Shown here in pieces: positions 62,006 to 64,000 of a stretch of DNA of 64,000 nucleotides. Every line of letters starts with the position of its first letter. The first letter of the stretch is position 1. The position numbers and the translations under genes are program-made. The notes beneath the pieces were generated by a model. That model was not told where the DNA came from, made no database searches, and was given only the letters and a program-made list of their open reading frames with translations. Source of the DNA: an uncultured bacterium. Its GTDB lineage: Bacteria; Cyanobacteriota; Vampirovibrionia; Gastranaerophilales; Gastranaerophilaceae. Where the stretch lies: assembly GCA_949292185.1 (NCBI GenBank), contig CASEYP010000007.1:1-64000 (forward strand). Direction: 5' to 3'.

Positions 62006-63241
62006 ATGAATAATTTATTTACGGAACTTGAAAACCAGAATAAACAAATCCCATTAGCAGAAATTTTAAGACCTAAGACACTGGAAGAATTTTTAGGTCA
62101 AAGTAATGTTATATCTCCCAAAAGTCCATTATTAAATTTATTGCAAACAAACAGGTTATTTTCACTAATACTATGGGGAACCCCAGGTTGCGGTAAAACA
62201 ACACTGGCAAGACTTATTGCGACAAAAACAAAAGCAAACTTTATTGAAATTTCTGCAGTAACTTCAGGAGTAAAAGACATAAAAGATGCCGTAGATAAAG
62301 CAAAAGAATCTTTACGAGCTGGGGTAAAAACAATACTGTTTATTGATGAAATTCATAGATACTCAAAAACTCAACAAGATGCACTACTTCCTCATCTTGA
62401 AAACGGAACATTATTTTTGATAGGATCAACAACAGAAAATCCATCTTTCCAAGTTGTACCTGCACTTTTATCAAGAGTACAAGTCATAAGATTAAATTCA
62501 ATAGATGATGAGAGCATGGCAAAAATAATTAAACGAGGTTTTTCATATCTTGCAAATAACTATACACCTTTAGAATGTGAAAGCGGAGTTTTAGATTTCA
62601 TAATTAACCTTGCAAGAGGGGATGCAAGATATGCACTAAACATTACCGAAAACGCTTATTTTGCAAGTGATTTAAAAGATAATAAAAAAATACTAACAGT
62701 AAAAACCATAGAAGAAATTTGCCAACAGAGAAACACAAGATATTCAAGACAAGAACATTACGACTGCGCTTCAGCATTTCAGAAAAGTTTAAGAGGTAGT
62801 GATCCTGATGCTGCGATATATTATTTAGCAAAAATGATTGTATCAGGAGAAGATCCAAGATTTATAGCAAGAAGACTTATAACATGTGCAGCAGAAGATG
62901 TTGGAAACGCTGATCCTAATGCACTTAATGTTGCAATTAATGCATATAAAGCAGTAGAACTTTTAGGTTTACCGGAAGGAAGAATACCACTTGCACAAGC
63001 TGTAATATATGTTGCAAGAGCACCAAAATCAAATGAAACCGTCTGCGCAATCGATGAAGCAATTTCAGATATCACAAGCGGTAAAGATTTTCCACCACCA
63101 ATGCACCTAAGAGATGCGCATTATAAAGATGCTTCAAAATATGGATTTGGAGAAGGTTATATTTACACCCACAGTGCACCTAATATAAAACAGCAATTCA
63201 TGCCGGATGAATTGCTGAATAGAAAATATACAAAGGAATAA
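62006..63241 (+). CDS. rarA: Replication-associated recombination protein A (MgsA/RarA)
   Basis: 411-aa AAA+ ATPase of the clamp-loader group acting at stalled forks. LAEILRPKTLEEFLGQ opens the protein, followed by Walker A WGTPGCGKTTLARLIA, Walker B ILFIDEIHR, the sensor I segment LIGSTTENPSFQV and the sensor II/arginine region GDARYALNITENA. The C-terminal tetramerisation helices with GSDPDAAIYYLAKMIVSGEDPRFIARRL are characteristic. The start overlaps no other plausible one, and its mRNA looks leaderless. Confidence 0.96.
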   Translation: MNNLFTELENQNKQIPLAEILRPKTLEEFLGQSNVISPKSPLLNLLQTNRLFSLILWGTPGCGKTTLARLIATKTKANFIEISAVTSGVKDIKDAVDKAKESLRAGVKTILFIDEIHRYSKTQQDALLPHLENGTLFLIGSTTENPSFQVVPALLSRVQVIRLNSIDDESMAKIIKRGFSYLANNYTPLECESGVLDFIINLARGDARYALNITENAYFASDLKDNKKILTVKTIEEICQQRNTRYSRQEHYDCASAFQKSLRGSDPDAAIYYLAKMIVSGEDPRFIARRLITCAAEDVGNADPNALNVAINAYKAVELLGLPEGRIPLAQAVIYVARAPKSNETVCAIDEAISDITSGKDFPPPMHLRDAHYKDASKYGFGEGYIYTHSAPNIKQQFMPDELLNRKYTKE

Positions 63242-63256
63242 ATATTTAAATTTGTT

Positions 63257-64000
63257 CTAACTAGAGAACATTGTAAATGTTTTTTCAATACTTTTTGAAA
63301 TTAAACTCTTAACAGTATCATATTCAGTTGTTAGAGATGAAATTTCAGCATCTAAGTTTTTAGTTTTCAAATCGATTGAATCTTCTTTATAAGTCAACTC
63401 AGCTTTTTTAGAAGTATATTCAGCTTCAGCTCTTGCTATTGCATCAGTATCTGAAACTTCTACAATATAACCTGTATCATTATATCTTGTTTGATAATAA
63501 TAACCATCATTATTTAGAGAAGACATAGAATATCTGCCATCTTTGATTGCACTTTCCAAATATTCGCTATCGTCTATCGCTGCATCTTCTCTCCAACCGT
63601 GCTCTAAGATATTGTTATATAATTCATCATAAAAATCTGCAGACTTGTTAACTGTTGAAGTCACTGCATCTTCATCGTCTTGAACAATATAATAATAACC
63701 TGTATTATCTGTTACATAAACTGAAGTTTCAGGAGATTTACCAACAACATAAGAAGATGATGAACCTGACAATGCATTTTCATAATATGTCAAGAATGAT
63801 GATAACATATTAGAAAGACTTACTGCATAATATTCGCCATCATCCAATGATCCAATTCTGTTATAATTGTGAGCATTTTGATATGCACTGTTTTCTGTCA
63901 TAGACTTGTCGCTGTCTCGGCTACCAATATCTTGAACATCTTTTGTACTTAAATATGTTTTTAAAATCATATTATAAGCAAATTCTAAAGCTTCACTTGA
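63257..64000 (-). CDS. Orphan protein with C-terminal coiled coil (N-terminus beyond right edge)
   Basis: Open to the window edge: the frame continues ten codons past an internal ATG at 63970, so the real start lies beyond base 64000. The visible 247 residues are Ser/Tyr-rich, with repeated tyrosine-rich beta segments (SVYVTDNTGYYYIVQDD, DGYYYQTRYNDTGYIVEV). It ends with a coiled coil (AEYTSKKAELTYKEDSIDLKTKNLDAEISSL split at Lys) and the terminus IEKTFTMFSS. Such tails suggest self-association or secretion, but no family is recognised. It converges on rarA. Confidence 0.65.
   Translation of the reverse strand, partial: SSEALEFAYNMILKTYLSTKDVQDIGSRDSDKSMTENSAYQNAHNYNRIGSLDDGEYYAVSLSNMLSSFLTYYENALSGSSSSYVVGKSPETSVYVTDNTGYYYIVQDDEDAVTSTVNKSADFYDELYNNILEHGWREDAAIDDSEYLESAIKDGRYSMSSLNNDGYYYQTRYNDTGYIVEVSDTDAIARAEAEYTSKKAELTYKEDSIDLKTKNLDAEISSLTTEYDTVKSLISKSIEKTFTMFSS

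Overview
The window is AT-rich DNA (roughly one third G+C by eye) from a diderm, pilus-bearing bacterium. It most resembles the non-photosynthetic, gut-associated relatives of cyanobacteria (Gastranaerophilales / Vampirovibrionia, formerly Melainabacteria). The clues are the prepilin leaders (FTLAEVLITLG / FTLSEILITLG), LpxA and an outer-membrane barrel (a Gram-negative envelope), a cyanobacterial-like infA-rpmJ-rpsM-rpsK-rpoA-rplQ-truA-rplM-rpsI order, a FliO-P-Q-R export cassette, and several large orphan proteins. The lineage call is inference from gene content. I see no rRNA, tRNA, CRISPR array, transposase, integrase or phage gene; this is ordinary, densely packed chromosome.

Layout. 1-7000 (mostly minus): CtpA protease (cut by the left edge), thymidine kinase, TrmB-type regulator, an orphan 691-aa plus-strand protein, IspE and RsmA. 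7174-15907: GshA-type ligase, CDF metal exporter, DnaB, an orphan, IleRS and a dicarboxylate/glutamate symporter. 16112-24188: iron alcohol dehydrogenase, an orphan, LpxA, a pilin facing a Cro/C1 regulator, two orphans, a BcrAD/HgdC-type activase and a 59-aa ORF. 24342-30792: an orphan exported protein-LspA-RluD-LapA-like operon, purine nucleoside phosphorylase, an omega-like small protein, an M29 aminopeptidase and a PRTase-like orphan. 30870-36076 (minus): translation/transcription operon infA-rpmJ-rpsM-rpsK-rpsD-rpoA-rplQ-truA-rplM-rpsI, with two structured intergenic leaders. 36395-41777 (plus): RimI-BioY, then a MotA/ZorA-like plus MotB/ZorB-like pair, a UPF0210 protein and two paralogous unknown proteins. 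41801-51850: UvrC (short), 5'-nucleotidase, acyltransferase, Ndk, Tgt, MutS and small orphans. 52042-55836: double-SpoA FliN/SctQ-like protein, FliO, FliP, FliQ, FliR. 55870-64000: PLP decarboxylase, barrel protein with a calcium-loop motif, second pilin-like protein, Zn alcohol dehydrogenase with a sugar-binding protein, RarA and a protein cut by the right edge.

Most interesting. The best candidate for an undescribed system is the motor-like operon at 37649-41777: a Zorya-type ZorA/ZorB stator pair without the Zorya effectors, translationally coupled to a UPF0210 protein and followed by two diverged tandem paralogs of an unknown family. Other points are: a recurrent extended -10 element (TGnTATAAT) placed 6-11 nt before start codons that lack Shine-Dalgarno sequences (probable leaderless mRNAs), an IleRS whose HIGH signature reads HVGT, a UvrC lacking its C-terminal helix-hairpin-helix region with its stop inside the neighbour's terminator, two hairpin-rich leaders in the ribosomal operon, a FliQ with a 70-residue tail, and a colicin/translocator-like orphan.

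Starts were chosen from family alignment and ribosome-binding sites. Several genes are shorter than their longest open frame, as noted.
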